A program made the translations under genes and the position numbers. This document shows positions 42,074 through 51,183 of a stretch of 64,000 nt of DNA, piece after piece. The notes under the pieces are model-generated. The model saw only the letters and a list, made by a program, of their open reading frames with translations. It searched no databases and was not told the DNA's origin. Location of the stretch: NCBI GenBank assembly GCA_965243635.1, contig OZ251574.1:1550001-1614000 (forward strand), written 5' to 3'. The stretch's first letter is position 1; each line of letters opens with the position of its first letter. The DNA comes from Rs1 sp000416275. Lineage in GTDB: Bacteria > Pseudomonadota > Gammaproteobacteria > Pseudomonadales > Balneatricaceae.

Positions 42074-43354
42074 CTACGCGAAGCTTATCGGTAAGAGACT
42101 GGCGCGGGTGCTGTTTCTGGCATGCATAATTAGAGTTTGATTAGGTCTTAAATAGGTTTGGTTAGACATGCTTTGGCCCCAGCGGTTAAAATCAACTTTT
42201 TTAGTATGCATACCGGCCTTAGCAATAGAGCAAAAAGACGTTGCTGGCTTGTTGTTTCGAGATGAAATAGCGGTGATTTTTGACGCTTTATGGATTGATC
42301 GTGTTAAATCAATAGTTTGGGTTTCATAGCGGGGGGCTTTTTGTTTAGTGATATTAGCTGGTTTAGGTAGCAGCAGCAGTTGTTTTCTAAAGCGCACAGA
42401 GTTCGCCACAGGAATTAGTAATCTGTGCGGGCCTTTAGGGTCGGTATATTGATGTTTGATACCAGCGTTTAGGCTAGTTAGTTTAAGCAGAGGTATTCCG
42501 GCAAGGTTGGCCGCCACAGATAAATTCATTTGACCTGGAATAGTTATAACATCAAAAAATTTCTTATTGGGCAAGGGCTCCAAACGGATCGTATAGCGCG
42601 AGGCGTTCTGGATAATTGCATTAATGGCTAAAAATTTCGGCACATATCGCCTAGTCTCAAAAGGCAGTTCTAGCGCCCAAAAATTAGTTCTTTTACCTTT
42701 GTCTCGGTTTTTCTTTTGCGCATCAGTTACGCATGTGGGGCCGCAATTATACGCGGCGAGCGCGAGTAGCCAGTCGCCATCAAATCGGCGATTAAGTTGT
42801 GTTAAATAGGTTAAAGCGGCTTCGGTGGATACTAATATATCTCCTCTAGCGTCATACCATTGAGTATCCTTTAAACCAAAATGTGCAGCGGTACTGGGAA
42901 TAAATTGCCAAGTCCCTTTAGCATTAGCAGATGATATTGCCTTTGAGTTATAGCCACTTTCGATGAAGGGTAGCAAGGCTAGCTCTGCAGGCAGCCTTTT
43001 ATGGCTAATTCTCTTTAAAATATAGCGGTAATAAGGCCGTGCTCGATAACTAGATCTAGAGATAAATTGAGAATTATTTAGTAGTATTTTAATCTCTTTT
43101 TTAACCCTAGGGTGTTGAGTGTTTAAGTTAAGTTGAAAAGTTGAAGGTGGCAACTTCCATAAATCCGTCGCAGAATCAATACTAAATTTTCTGCTTTTTA
43201 ATATTTTGTTGGTGTTTCTATGTTGATAGAGGTTATAAGCATTTTCTATTAAGCTTGCGCTTTTGCTATAAGAATCTATTTGATTAGTTGCGTAGCTACT
43301 AAAGCTGGTAAAGAAGAGGCTAATCGACAACATAAAGATTGAATAAATTTGCAT
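42074..43354 (-). CDS. MltD-like membrane-bound lytic transglycosylase
   Basis: The 426-residue protein has a signal peptide (SIFMLSISLFFTSFSSYA) and a goose-lysozyme-like transglycosylase domain with the catalytic Glu132 in LLPFIESGYNSKA, followed by AKGTWQFIPSTAAHFGL, LALAAYNCGPTCV and the YVPKFLAINAII region typical of MltD. The C-terminal quarter resembles one decayed LysM-like unit (VDFNRWGQSMSNQTYLRPNQ). It cuts peptidoglycan glycan strands. Standing beside T6SS genes, it may open the wall for the T6SS membrane complex, as MltE does in enteroaggregative E. coli. That is inference. Confidence 0.85.
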   Translation of the reverse strand: MQIYSIFMLSISLFFTSFSSYATNQIDSYSKSASLIENAYNLYQHRNTNKILKSRKFSIDSATDLWKLPPSTFQLNLNTQHPRVKKEIKILLNNSQFISRSSYRARPYYRYILKRISHKRLPAELALLPFIESGYNSKAISSANAKGTWQFIPSTAAHFGLKDTQWYDARGDILVSTEAALTYLTQLNRRFDGDWLLALAAYNCGPTCVTDAQKKNRDKGKRTNFWALELPFETRRYVPKFLAINAIIQNASRYTIRLEPLPNKKFFDVITIPGQMNLSVAANLAGIPLLKLTSLNAGIKHQYTDPKGPHRLLIPVANSVRFRKQLLLLPKPANITKQKAPRYETQTIDLTRSIHKASKITAISSRNNKPATSFCSIAKAGMHTKKVDFNRWGQSMSNQTYLRPNQTLIMHARNSTRASLLPISFA

Positions 43355-43687
43355 TTTTGGACGCTCAATTCAGGAAGTATTTGGCTTAAGTAAATGAAAT
43401 CGCGCAGTTTATCATCTAATTTTTTGTTAAAAATATTCTTAACAGAGTAATATCACCTGTCTCTCAAAAATAGAAATTATTCCTAGAGGTTTAATATTAA
43501 ATATATTGATTAATATATCCAATAGTTTAAATAACTATCTAAATATTAATGTGTTACGAGAAAATCCCGGCGGAGTTTTTGACGCTTTGTAGAGGTTCTA
43601 TGCTAGGAGAAAATCGAATTTTACATGGTCCAAGTATCAAGTGCAACACGCCACTAGTAAAGGCCTCAAACGGTGTAAGTCCTTTTA
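43355..43687. other. AT-rich intergenic region with no recognised gene
   Basis: About 333 bp upstream of mltD, presumably holding its promoter. Frames over 43549-43881 run into the MITE and have no family resemblance. Nothing else recognised. Confidence 0.5.
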
Positions 43688-43872
43688 GAGACCTTTGCAT
43701 AACTACTGCGCTCGGTAATGCGGCGTTAAAAACCGGCTCAATATGCTCATTTACACCAGTAATACCCTTAAACAAGGGCGCTTTGTACCCAAAGGGAGGG
43801 GGCACACTGACTCCGCTATCTCGCCAGTTTTGCCTGGTATTATCTTCGCTGGCAACGTTATGCAAAGGTCTC
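43688..43872. mobile_element. MITE family 2, 185-bp copy
   Basis: Starts GAGACCTTTGCATAAC and ends with the complement (GTTATGCAAAGGTCTC), a perfect 16-bp inverted repeat. The interior holds the shared TTAAAAACCGGCTCAATATG core plus an inner stretch absent from the 156-bp form. No clear target duplication. Confidence 0.88.
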
Positions 43873-43873
43873 A

Positions 43874-44050
43874 GAGTTTAAGATATTGGTTTACAGAGGA
43901 ATTGAAAAATCTTAGCAGCAAGCTCATATGCGTCCTGCATTCGCTAAATAAATGCATCCATGCATAAAACCCATAGGTTCAGTGGGTGTTTTTCTAACCG
44001 CCGAAGAATCAAGAACTTGCGCTATGTGGCGCAGTGAAGTTTGATTCAGG
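43874..44050 (-). mobile_element. MITE family 1, reversed, truncated at one end
   Basis: On the minus strand this is a long-form MITE 1, with the terminus CCTGAATCAAACTTCACTGC at 44050 and continuing through the ATGCATAAAACCC region and a short AAGATATTGG end. The other terminal repeat is missing where it touches the MITE 2 end at 43872. Confidence 0.8.
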
Positions 44051-44454
44051 TCTTATTAAGATCAGTTAGCATATACCTGTTTAACGCAAAGCATAAAATA
44101 TGGTATCTTTGCTCCGCGGTGAACTGTTGGTGTTGTTTGTTGTATAAAGTCATAACAGATCGTAATTTTTCTGTGCTAACTGAAATTATCCCTCCAACTC
44201 ACTCATATATTTCAAAAAATATTAGGCGGTTGCACTTTTTGTATTACTTCAGTGCATGTTTTAAGCTTCGAGATGAGAATAAGGTTGATTAACAATTAAC
44301 TCTAAATTATATTTGTGAGGCTTTGAGCTGCAGTAGACGTGAATTATCGTCTAATCAATTATGCTGACGGCATAAAAGTTAAATGAATTCAGTTCCCTTA
44401 ATTGATTTTATTACCATTTATATTACAAGTTTTTAGAGCTGCTCTTTATAAAAT
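44051..44454. other. Intergenic region with no recognised gene
   Basis: About 400 bp, AT-rich. A short plus-strand frame over 44041-44292 begins inside the MITE and has no family pattern, so I do not call it. No promoter motif stands out. Confidence 0.5.
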
Positions 44455-44496
44455 GAGACCTTTGCATAGCGAGCGCAGTAGTTATGCAAAGGTCTC
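44455..44496. mobile_element. MITE family 2, minimal 42-bp copy
   Basis: GAGACCTTTGCATAGCGAGC and the following GCAGTAGTTATGCAAAGGTC form little more than the two ends joined, the smallest copy in the window. It is 43 bp upstream of the TssJ-like gene and could affect its promoter. Confidence 0.85.
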
Positions 44497-44539
44497 ATAT
44501 TGTATTATTTTTATATATTCTGCATGTTGAGAGGTCGTT

Positions 44540-45562
44540 GTGTCGGTAAAATTTATAGATAGAATGTCATGTGCTTTTATTGGACAGCCTTTTTTATCGC
44601 TGTTCAATAAATTGAACGTTACGATTTCTATTGTGTGCTTGTTGCTAATAACGGGCTGTGCGTCATCAGTAAAAGTAGTCTCTAAAGTAGCAGAGGTTAT
44701 CTATGATCCAAATGTACAAGTCGGGTCAAATGAAACCCAGCCCTCGAAAGTATCTGTAGCGGTGTTGACAGAAAGGGCGGATACCACTGTGTCACCAAGT
44801 GCCAAGCACAGGTATTTTTCTTCGGGGTTGGCGACAAACCATTATTTATTGAAAATATATGAGCTAGATGAAAACGTTTTAGGAGGCGAGAATGTGTCTA
44901 CCTTAACAGCTAATCAGGTGATGGCGGTTATGGGTGGGGAGTACCTAGAAAAACATGAGTACTATGTAAAACTTGATGGTTTTAGATTTATTAAGCACTT
45001 CTCTGTCGATAAAAAAGTGGCCAATTTGTTGGCTGTCGTTTATTTTGAAGAACCCCAGTGTACATTGTGGTCAACTTTGCGTGGGGTGAAAAGCATCGGT
45101 GAAGAGTATAACTTTTATCTAAAAGCGACTGAGCGGCGCTTTTTGTTTCGTTCTGAGTTGGATGTGTCTTCTCCAGGGGAAAAAATTAAAATAGATAATC
45201 GTTATATTGGAGTTTGTGGAGGGCAAGACAATGCTCTCCTTGCAAAAGTACAAGCGCCTGAGTCCCGTAGTAAAGTTTTGACGTTGATCAGGTCGCATCA
45301 AGAGGCTGTAGTTAGTCAGTCTGTAGTTGATGATGTTCAGCTGTTGCCTAAGGTTGAAATCAAGATTAAAAAGAGCCCGTCGCCTGTGGATGTTCCTAAA
45401 AGTCCAAAGATTGCAGCATCCAGTTCTGCCGATCCGGTTGCTGTAAAAAAACCTTCTAAATACTGGTGGTATAGGGAGAAAGTTGTTGATGTTTCGCCGT
45501 TGTCAGGTGGCGCAATCTTTAAGGATGCTCCTGCAAATGCAGTTGTTAAAGAGTATCTGTAG
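44540..45562 (+). CDS. TssJ-like lipoprotein with C-terminal extension
   Basis: The 340-residue protein has a lipoprotein signal (LLLITGC, Cys40 from the GTG start at 44540; an ATG at 44564 also fits). After it comes YDPNVQVGSNETQPSKVSVA, matching the DPDIQVG...PSTV pattern of the tssJ gene in this cluster, then a TssJ-like beta-sandwich (KHEYYVKLDGFRF; LLAVVYFEEPQCTLW). An extra 100 or so residues rich in Pro, Lys and Ser end the protein. TssJ anchors TssM in the outer membrane. A second copy with a long tail beside tssB may form a variant complex or link to peptidoglycan. Confidence 0.8.
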   Translation: MSVKFIDRMSCAFIGQPFLSLFNKLNVTISIVCLLLITGCASSVKVVSKVAEVIYDPNVQVGSNETQPSKVSVAVLTERADTTVSPSAKHRYFSSGLATNHYLLKIYELDENVLGGENVSTLTANQVMAVMGGEYLEKHEYYVKLDGFRFIKHFSVDKKVANLLAVVYFEEPQCTLWSTLRGVKSIGEEYNFYLKATERRFLFRSELDVSSPGEKIKIDNRYIGVCGGQDNALLAKVQAPESRSKVLTLIRSHQEAVVSQSVVDDVQLLPKVEIKIKKSPSPVDVPKSPKIAASSSADPVAVKKPSKYWWYREKVVDVSPLSGGAIFKDAPANAVVKEYL

Positions 45563-45755
45563 GCCCCTGATTTTGGGTGATAAAAACCGGCAACTACAAA
45601 GTACTCAGCACACCCTAAAGCTTGGCAGATCGTTTAGTTAGTATCATATCCCTTTTGCTGTTTTAAGGAAGTTGAAACTGGCTGGCTGTGTGTCGACATG
45701 GTTCGGAGCTATCCGAGCATCATAAAAAAGAATTTCAAGGCTGGTAATATGAAAC

Positions 45756-45780
45756 ATTGCCATGCAGGGTGCATGGCAAT
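45756..45780. other. 11-bp hairpin upstream of tssB
   Basis: ATTGCCATGCA pairs perfectly with its complement across a GGG loop. There is no T-run on the plus strand, so it is not an evident terminator for the TssJ-like gene. It may be an operator or an RNA element in the tssB leader. The 295-bp gap shows no clear sigma-54 promoter. Confidence 0.6.
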
Positions 45781-45866
45781 AAAAGTAACAAGGCTTGGGA
45801 AATATGACTAGCTTGTTTAAGCTTAGCTGTAGGACTTTCAAGCCTTAATTTAAATGGATGAAAATT

Positions 45867-46379
45867 ATGGCTAAAGAAGCAACGGTAGCACCTAAAGAAC
45901 GTATAAACATCAAATATGTTCCAGCAACAGGTGGACAAGAAGCAGAAGTGGAACTTCCTTTAAAGCTTATGGTTCTCGGGGATTTTACCGGGCAAGCTGA
46001 AGAGACTCCTATTGCAGATCGCAGTACTGTAGCTGTCGATAAAAACAACTTCAACGCGGTATTTAAAGAGACCAAGCTGACTTTGCAAACCTCTGTGTCG
46101 GATAAGCTCACAGAGCAAGAAGATGGGAGGGGAGAGATTTCTATCGATCTTAAATTTGAGGGTTTGAGAGATTTTCAGCCTGATAGCATTGCCAGACAAG
46201 TGCCAGAAGTGAAAAAGCTCATTGATCTTCGTGAAGCGTTGGTGGCACTTAAGGGTCCGTTGGGAAATGTGCCTTCTTTTCGTGAGAAATTACAAGAATT
46301 ATTGGGTAGTGAAGAGGCGCGTGATCAGCTGTATTCCGAGCTGAGTATTGCTCAAAATCCGACAGATAAAGATAATTAA
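45867..46379 (+). CDS. tssB: T6SS contractile sheath small subunit TssB (VipA)
   Basis: The 170-residue protein contains the TssB signature: ERINIKYVPATGGQEAEVEL, LPLKLMVLGDFTGQ, VDKNNFNAVFKE and FEGLRDFQPDSIARQVPEV. It assembles with TssC into the sheath whose contraction drives the Hcp tube. The ATG at 45867 is preferred because GGATG lies upstream and family members start MAKE; an ATG three codons earlier is also possible. First gene of the main cluster, 26 bp before tssC. Confidence 0.96.
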   Translation: MAKEATVAPKERINIKYVPATGGQEAEVELPLKLMVLGDFTGQAEETPIADRSTVAVDKNNFNAVFKETKLTLQTSVSDKLTEQEDGRGEISIDLKFEGLRDFQPDSIARQVPEVKKLIDLREALVALKGPLGNVPSFREKLQELLGSEEARDQLYSELSIAQNPTDKDN

Positions 46380-46405
46380 TCCGGTACCGATAGGGAAGTA
46401 TAAGT

Positions 46406-47881
46406 ATGGATAATCAACAGGCACAACAGCGTGAGTCTGCGCAGGTAGAAGGGTCGCTGCTAGATCAGATTATGGCTCAAAGCCGTATGAAGCAGGAAGA
46501 AGAAGGCTACGATATCGCCAAAGATGGCGTGATGGCATTTATCTCAAATATGCTAGAGCGCGGCAGCACAGAAGAACCTGTTAATAAAGGTTTGGTTGAT
46601 CAAATGATCGTTGAGTTGGATAAAAAGATCAGTGCACAGGTCGATGAAATATTGCACGTGCCAGAGTTTCAGCAATTAGAATCCGCTTGGTGTGGTTTGA
46701 AATTGTTGGTTGATCGCACCGACTTTCGTGAAAATATTAAAATTGAAGTGCTGCATGCAACCAAAGAAGAGCTGCTTGATGATTTCGAGTTTTCTCCTGA
46801 AGTGGTTCAATCTGGCTTGTATCAGCATGTCTACTCCAATGAGTATGGGCAGTTTGGTGGTCAGCCAATAGGTGCGATGATCGGGCACTATGCGTTTAGT
46901 CCCTCTACCCCTGACATGAAGTTGTTGCAGTACGTGGCAGCGGTAGGGGCAATGGCGCACGCTCCGTTCTTGTCTTCAGTAGAGCCCTCTTTCTTTGGTA
47001 TAGATTCCTTTGTTGATTTCCCTAGCATAAAAGAGCTAGGGGCGACTTTTGAATCACCTAAATACACTAAGTGGCGCTCTTTGCGTGAAGCCGAAGATTC
47101 TAAATATATCGGTCTTACAGCGCCGCGCTTCCTATTGAGAAGCCCTTACGATCCGGTAGAAAACCCGGTTCGATCGTTTAATTACACAGAAGATGTATCA
47201 AAAAACCACGAGCACTACCTCTGGGGTAATACAGCATTGCTGCTAGGTAGCAAGCTGACAGAGAGTTTTGCCAAGTATCGTTGGTGTCCTAATATTATCG
47301 GGCCACAGAGCGGCGGCGCAGTTGAAGATTTACCGGTGCATTTGTTCGAGTCTATGGGTGAGCTACAAGCTAAAATCCCCACGGAAGTGCTAATCACTGA
47401 TCGTCGCGAATATGAACTTGCAGAGCAGGGCTTTATCAGTCTGACTATGAGAAAAGGCAGTGATAACGCTGCATTCTTCTCCGCTAACTCGATTCAAAAG
47501 CCCAAGACTTTTCCAAAGACTAAAGAGGGACAAATGGCGGAGACTAACTATAAGTTAGGTACTCAGCTTCCCTATATGATGATCATCAATCGTCTAGCGC
47601 ACTACATCAAAGTGTTACAGCGCGAAAAAATTGGCTCTTGGAAAGAACGTCAGGATTTAGAGCGCGAACTCAATACTTGGATCAGGCAGTATGTTGCCGA
47701 TCAGGAGAATCCGCCTGCAGATGTACGCTCTCGCAAGCCGCTGCGTGAAGCCAGTATCACGGTTTCAGATGTAGAGGGAGATCCAGGTTGGTATCAAGTG
47801 GCGATGAAGGTTCGTCCGCACTTTAAATATATGGGTGCAAGTTTTGAGCTGTCTCTAGTGGGCCGTTTGGACCAAGAGTAA
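46406..47881 (+). CDS. tssC: T6SS contractile sheath large subunit TssC (VipB)
   Basis: The 491-residue protein has the usual TssC length and motifs: LLDQIMAQSRMK, EFQQLESAWCGLKLLVDRTDF, FGGQPIGAMIGHYAFSPSTPD, GLTAPRFLLRSPYDP and the C-terminal FKYMGASFELSLVGRLD. It forms the sheath with TssB and holds the ClpV-sensitive region through its partner. The stop is followed directly by the tssE start. Confidence 0.98.
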   Translation: MDNQQAQQRESAQVEGSLLDQIMAQSRMKQEEEGYDIAKDGVMAFISNMLERGSTEEPVNKGLVDQMIVELDKKISAQVDEILHVPEFQQLESAWCGLKLLVDRTDFRENIKIEVLHATKEELLDDFEFSPEVVQSGLYQHVYSNEYGQFGGQPIGAMIGHYAFSPSTPDMKLLQYVAAVGAMAHAPFLSSVEPSFFGIDSFVDFPSIKELGATFESPKYTKWRSLREAEDSKYIGLTAPRFLLRSPYDPVENPVRSFNYTEDVSKNHEHYLWGNTALLLGSKLTESFAKYRWCPNIIGPQSGGAVEDLPVHLFESMGELQAKIPTEVLITDRREYELAEQGFISLTMRKGSDNAAFFSANSIQKPKTFPKTKEGQMAETNYKLGTQLPYMMIINRLAHYIKVLQREKIGSWKERQDLERELNTWIRQYVADQENPPADVRSRKPLREASITVSDVEGDPGWYQVAMKVRPHFKYMGASFELSLVGRLDQE

Positions 47882-48319
47882 GTGAGAAAGACCAGTGGGG
47901 CTAGTTTGTTTCAGCGGATGCAGGCTAGCTCAGCGGGAGAGGGACGCTCTCTCTCGCTATTGAATCGCACCGAGTATTTGCACCAGTCGATAGAGTCTGT
48001 GCGCAGTCATTTAGAATCTTTGCTTAATAGTAGAGCTGGTGCCAGTCAGTCCAGTGTCAGCTATGGTCTGGAAGATTTTAATGATGCGGCGGTTGGCAGT
48101 AAAGATCAGGCCATGAGCATAGCGCAAGACATTAAAAGATGTATCAGTGAATACGAGTCGCGGCTCTGTAACTTGCAGGTGATTTTCTCTGGATATAAAG
48201 AGGATGACCCGGCCATGTTGCAGTTTGCTATTAAGTGTAGCTTTGTGGTCGATTCTCAGCAAGATCAAGTATCTATCGAGTTGTATTTAGACAAAAACCG
48301 TCAGTTTAAGGTGATGTGA
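47882..48319 (+). CDS. tssE: T6SS baseplate protein TssE (gp25-like)
   Basis: The 145-residue protein has the gp25-like lysozyme-fold pattern: SLFQRMQ at the start, SVRSHLESLLNSRAGASQSSVSYGLEDFND, then IAQDIKRCISEYESRL. It links baseplate and sheath. It starts with GTG directly after the tssC stop, with AAGAG inside the tssC end acting as ribosome site. Confidence 0.94.
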   Translation: MRKTSGASLFQRMQASSAGEGRSLSLLNRTEYLHQSIESVRSHLESLLNSRAGASQSSVSYGLEDFNDAAVGSKDQAMSIAQDIKRCISEYESRLCNLQVIFSGYKEDDPAMLQFAIKCSFVVDSQQDQVSIELYLDKNRQFKVM

Positions 48320-48326
48320 GTAACGC

Positions 48327-50132
48327 GTGAAGTTAAACAAATATTTTCGAGATGAATTAGATTTTTTGCGCTTGCAAGGCAAAGAGTTTGCCGAGTCCAA
48401 TCCAAATCTCAGTCAGTATTTGTCCGAGGCTAATAATGACCCTGATGTTGAGCGTCTACTGGAAGGTTTTGCTTTCTTGACGGGAAGGTTGCGGCAAAAA
48501 ATAGAGGATCAGCTACCAGAGCTTACTCACTCCACAATCAATATGTTATGGCCTAATTATTTGCGGCCTGTGCCCAGTGCGACCATGATCCAGTACCGGC
48601 CCAGTATCGGTGCAATCACTACCTCACATACCATTGCTAAAGGTTCTGTGCTTAAAAGCATTGAAGTCGGTGTCAATGACTCTGAATCACTACAAGGTGA
48701 TAACAGTGATAATCTCGCCTGTACTTATACCACTTGCCACGATGTAACTTTGTACCCGATGCGTAAAAAGGGTGTAACGGCTAGTCATTCACGGGAAAAG
48801 TCTGTGATTGATTTAGAATTGTACTTAGACGATGCTGTGCCTTTTACGCAGATGAACATGAAAAGTTTAAGGTTTTTCTTAGGGGCTGAGTCACATGCCG
48901 CCCATACTATGTGCCTGTGGTTATGTCACTATTTAAAGAAGATGGAGATAGTTATAAGAGGCACTAGCTTTCCAATACCCTTAAGTGCATTAAAACAGAA
49001 GGGGTTTGAGCGCAATGAATCGCTGCTACCCTATCCTGACAATGTTTATCAGGGCTATCGGATACTGCAGGAGTACCTGAGTTTTCCCGAGGCCTTTTTA
49101 TCTTTTGAACTGCAGGGGTTAGATAAAGTGTTGCCGCCGGCTTGCGCTGCAGAGATGACTATTCGCTTTACTTTTTCTCGGACTTTTCCAGCCGATATTA
49201 AAATTAGAGACAATGCCTTTGAGCTGTATTGTGTGCCTGCGGTTAACTTGTTTAAACACGAGGCGGATCCAATCAATTTAAACGGTCAGAAAGTAGAGTA
49301 CAAAATATTTCCCGCAGCTAGAAAGTCCGAGCAATATGAAGTATTTAATGTAGAATCAGTTTCTGGCTGGTTGACCGATGATAACGGTCGGATGCAAGGT
49401 GGTGTTAGAAAATACAGTGCCTTTGAAAGCTTTCATCATGAGATAGAGCGCACTGAAGGGCGCACGTCTCTCTACTATCGAACCAGGGTAAAGGATAGTG
49501 TCCGCGAGATTGGTTTCGATCACTTTTTAGCATTCGTGCGCGGCGATGAAAAGCAGTGTGTTGATTTAAATGAAACCGTGTCGCTGAGCTTGAGCTGTAC
49601 CAATAGATTACTGCCTGAGCTATTACAGGTAGGCGATGTATGTCATTCTACTGAAGACAGTCCCTCCTTTTGTGAATTCAGTAATATCACCAAACCGACC
49701 CAGTCACTGCGGCCTGCTCTAGATGGTAGTTTGCTGTGGATCCTCATTTCAAATATGTCACTAAACTACCTGTCGTTACTGTCAAAAGATGCGCTAGTGT
49801 CAATCTTGCGTGCCTATGATTTTAAAGCGCTGGTTAATCTACAAGCTCAGCGGTCATCGACCCTGCGTTTAGAAGGTATTTTAAGCATAGAGACGACGCC
49901 GATAGATAGGCTGATAAAAGGTTTGCCGGTGAGAGGCTTGCGTTCCGTGTTGACTCTCAAAGAATCCTCCTTCGGATCAGAGGGGCAGCTCTATCTATTT
50001 GGGGCGGTAATGAGTCGTTTTTTTGGTCTCTATGCCAGTATCAATTCGTTTCATGAATTGGAAGTCATCAACAGTGAAAATAATGAAAGTTATAGCTGGG
50101 GCATGGTTACAGGGGAGCAACCCCTGATTTGA
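48327..50132 (+). CDS. tssF: T6SS baseplate protein TssF (VasA)
   Basis: At 601 residues it has normal TssF length, starting YFRDELDFLRLQGKEFAESNP and containing DPDVERLLEGFAFLTGRLRQKIEDQLPELTHSTINMLWPNYLRPVPS, diagnostic of the family, and the C-terminal GLRSVLTLKESSFGSEGQLYLFGAVMSRFFGLYASINSF block. TssF with TssG forms the baseplate wedge. It starts with GTG and overlaps tssG by 4 bp. Confidence 0.97.
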   Translation: MKLNKYFRDELDFLRLQGKEFAESNPNLSQYLSEANNDPDVERLLEGFAFLTGRLRQKIEDQLPELTHSTINMLWPNYLRPVPSATMIQYRPSIGAITTSHTIAKGSVLKSIEVGVNDSESLQGDNSDNLACTYTTCHDVTLYPMRKKGVTASHSREKSVIDLELYLDDAVPFTQMNMKSLRFFLGAESHAAHTMCLWLCHYLKKMEIVIRGTSFPIPLSALKQKGFERNESLLPYPDNVYQGYRILQEYLSFPEAFLSFELQGLDKVLPPACAAEMTIRFTFSRTFPADIKIRDNAFELYCVPAVNLFKHEADPINLNGQKVEYKIFPAARKSEQYEVFNVESVSGWLTDDNGRMQGGVRKYSAFESFHHEIERTEGRTSLYYRTRVKDSVREIGFDHFLAFVRGDEKQCVDLNETVSLSLSCTNRLLPELLQVGDVCHSTEDSPSFCEFSNITKPTQSLRPALDGSLLWILISNMSLNYLSLLSKDALVSILRAYDFKALVNLQAQRSSTLRLEGILSIETTPIDRLIKGLPVRGLRSVLTLKESSFGSEGQLYLFGAVMSRFFGLYASINSFHELEVINSENNESYSWGMVTGEQPLI

Positions 50133-51181
50133 AGTCATTGCAGAGTAGTAGCGTTGTAAAATTGCTAGAAGACGCGCCAAAATATAACTTCTTTCAGCTG
50201 GTTGATTTGCTGCATCGTATCAATGGCGATGACCAAGAGCAAGATCAAGACTTTAAAGCTCGGCAGCAGAGAATTCGTTTTTCGGCTAGTGCTTCAGTGG
50301 CTTTTCCAACAGCAGATGTGCAAAAATTATCGTTACTTAAAGAGCAGCCTGGTCAACATGGGCTCGAGAGCTCTACTAAAGAAGATGGTTCCGATCGCTA
50401 TTTTTTAGAGACGACATTCTTGGGCCTACACGGGTCACAGTCACCGCTTCCGTCTCACTATATCGATACTGCCAGTTACGAGTACGCACAGAATTATCCG
50501 GGGATTCGAAATTTCTTAGATTTTTTTAATCAGCGACTATTGACCTTGATGTACAGGTCCTGGAGAAAGTACCGCTATTACATTCGATTTCAACCGGATG
50601 CGACTGACGATTTTTCTCAACAAATGTACTCATTGGTAGGGTTGGCAGATAAAAGTTTGCGCGGAAAAACGCCGATAAATTGGTGCAAAATGCTCTCTTA
50701 TACCGGTACTTTAGCTTGCCGAAGCCGCTCTCCTGAAGTGGTGTCAGGTATAGTGGCTCACTATTTTGAATTACCGCAAGTGAGCGTTAAGCAATGGGTA
50801 TTTAGATATGTAGATATACCTGGATTTCAACAGGTAAAGCTTGGAGAGCAAAATAGCACCCTAGGTGAAAATATCAGTTTGGGTGCTAGGGCTCAAGACC
50901 GGTCGGGTAAGTTTATATTATCCCTCAAGTCATTGACCCAAGAAAGATTTAGAGAGTTTCTACCCAACGGGCAAAATTTCAAGCCGTTGGTCAAGTTGAT
51001 TGAGTTTGTGTTGCGCGAACCTCTCGCTTACGATTTAGAGCTGTGCATGATTCGTGAAGATTTGAAGCCTATGAAAATAGGCGATGAAGAAAGCTGCAGG
51101 CTGGGCTGGACTACTTTTTCCGGCAGTTTAGAAAATTTAAAAAGTAAAGAGCGCAGCGTGTTAATACACTTGAGATCATAG
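50129..51181 (+). CDS. tssG: T6SS baseplate protein TssG (VasB)
   Basis: The 350-residue protein has the TssG pattern: YNFFQLVDLLHRI, FSASASVAFPTADV, TTFLGLHGSQSPLPSHYID, RNFLDFFNQRLLTLMYRSWRKYRY. It starts with TTG at 50129, overlapping the tssF stop, so translation is coupled. TssG and TssF form the wedge complex of the baseplate. tagH starts 2 bp after it. Confidence 0.96.
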   Translation: MKSLQSSSVVKLLEDAPKYNFFQLVDLLHRINGDDQEQDQDFKARQQRIRFSASASVAFPTADVQKLSLLKEQPGQHGLESSTKEDGSDRYFLETTFLGLHGSQSPLPSHYIDTASYEYAQNYPGIRNFLDFFNQRLLTLMYRSWRKYRYYIRFQPDATDDFSQQMYSLVGLADKSLRGKTPINWCKMLSYTGTLACRSRSPEVVSGIVAHYFELPQVSVKQWVFRYVDIPGFQQVKLGEQNSTLGENISLGARAQDRSGKFILSLKSLTQERFREFLPNGQNFKPLVKLIEFVLREPLAYDLELCMIREDLKPMKIGDEESCRLGWTTFSGSLENLKSKERSVLIHLRS

Positions 51182-51183
51182 TC

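Noticed and set aside
43549..43881. Frames on both strands across 43549-43881
   Set aside because: They are made by the open but non-coding MITE 2 sequence and show no family resemblance.
45563..45857. Sigma-54 promoter before tssB
   Set aside because: TTGGCA at about 45626 fits a -24 box, but the matching -12 TTGC is absent (TTTA instead), so the match is too weak to claim.
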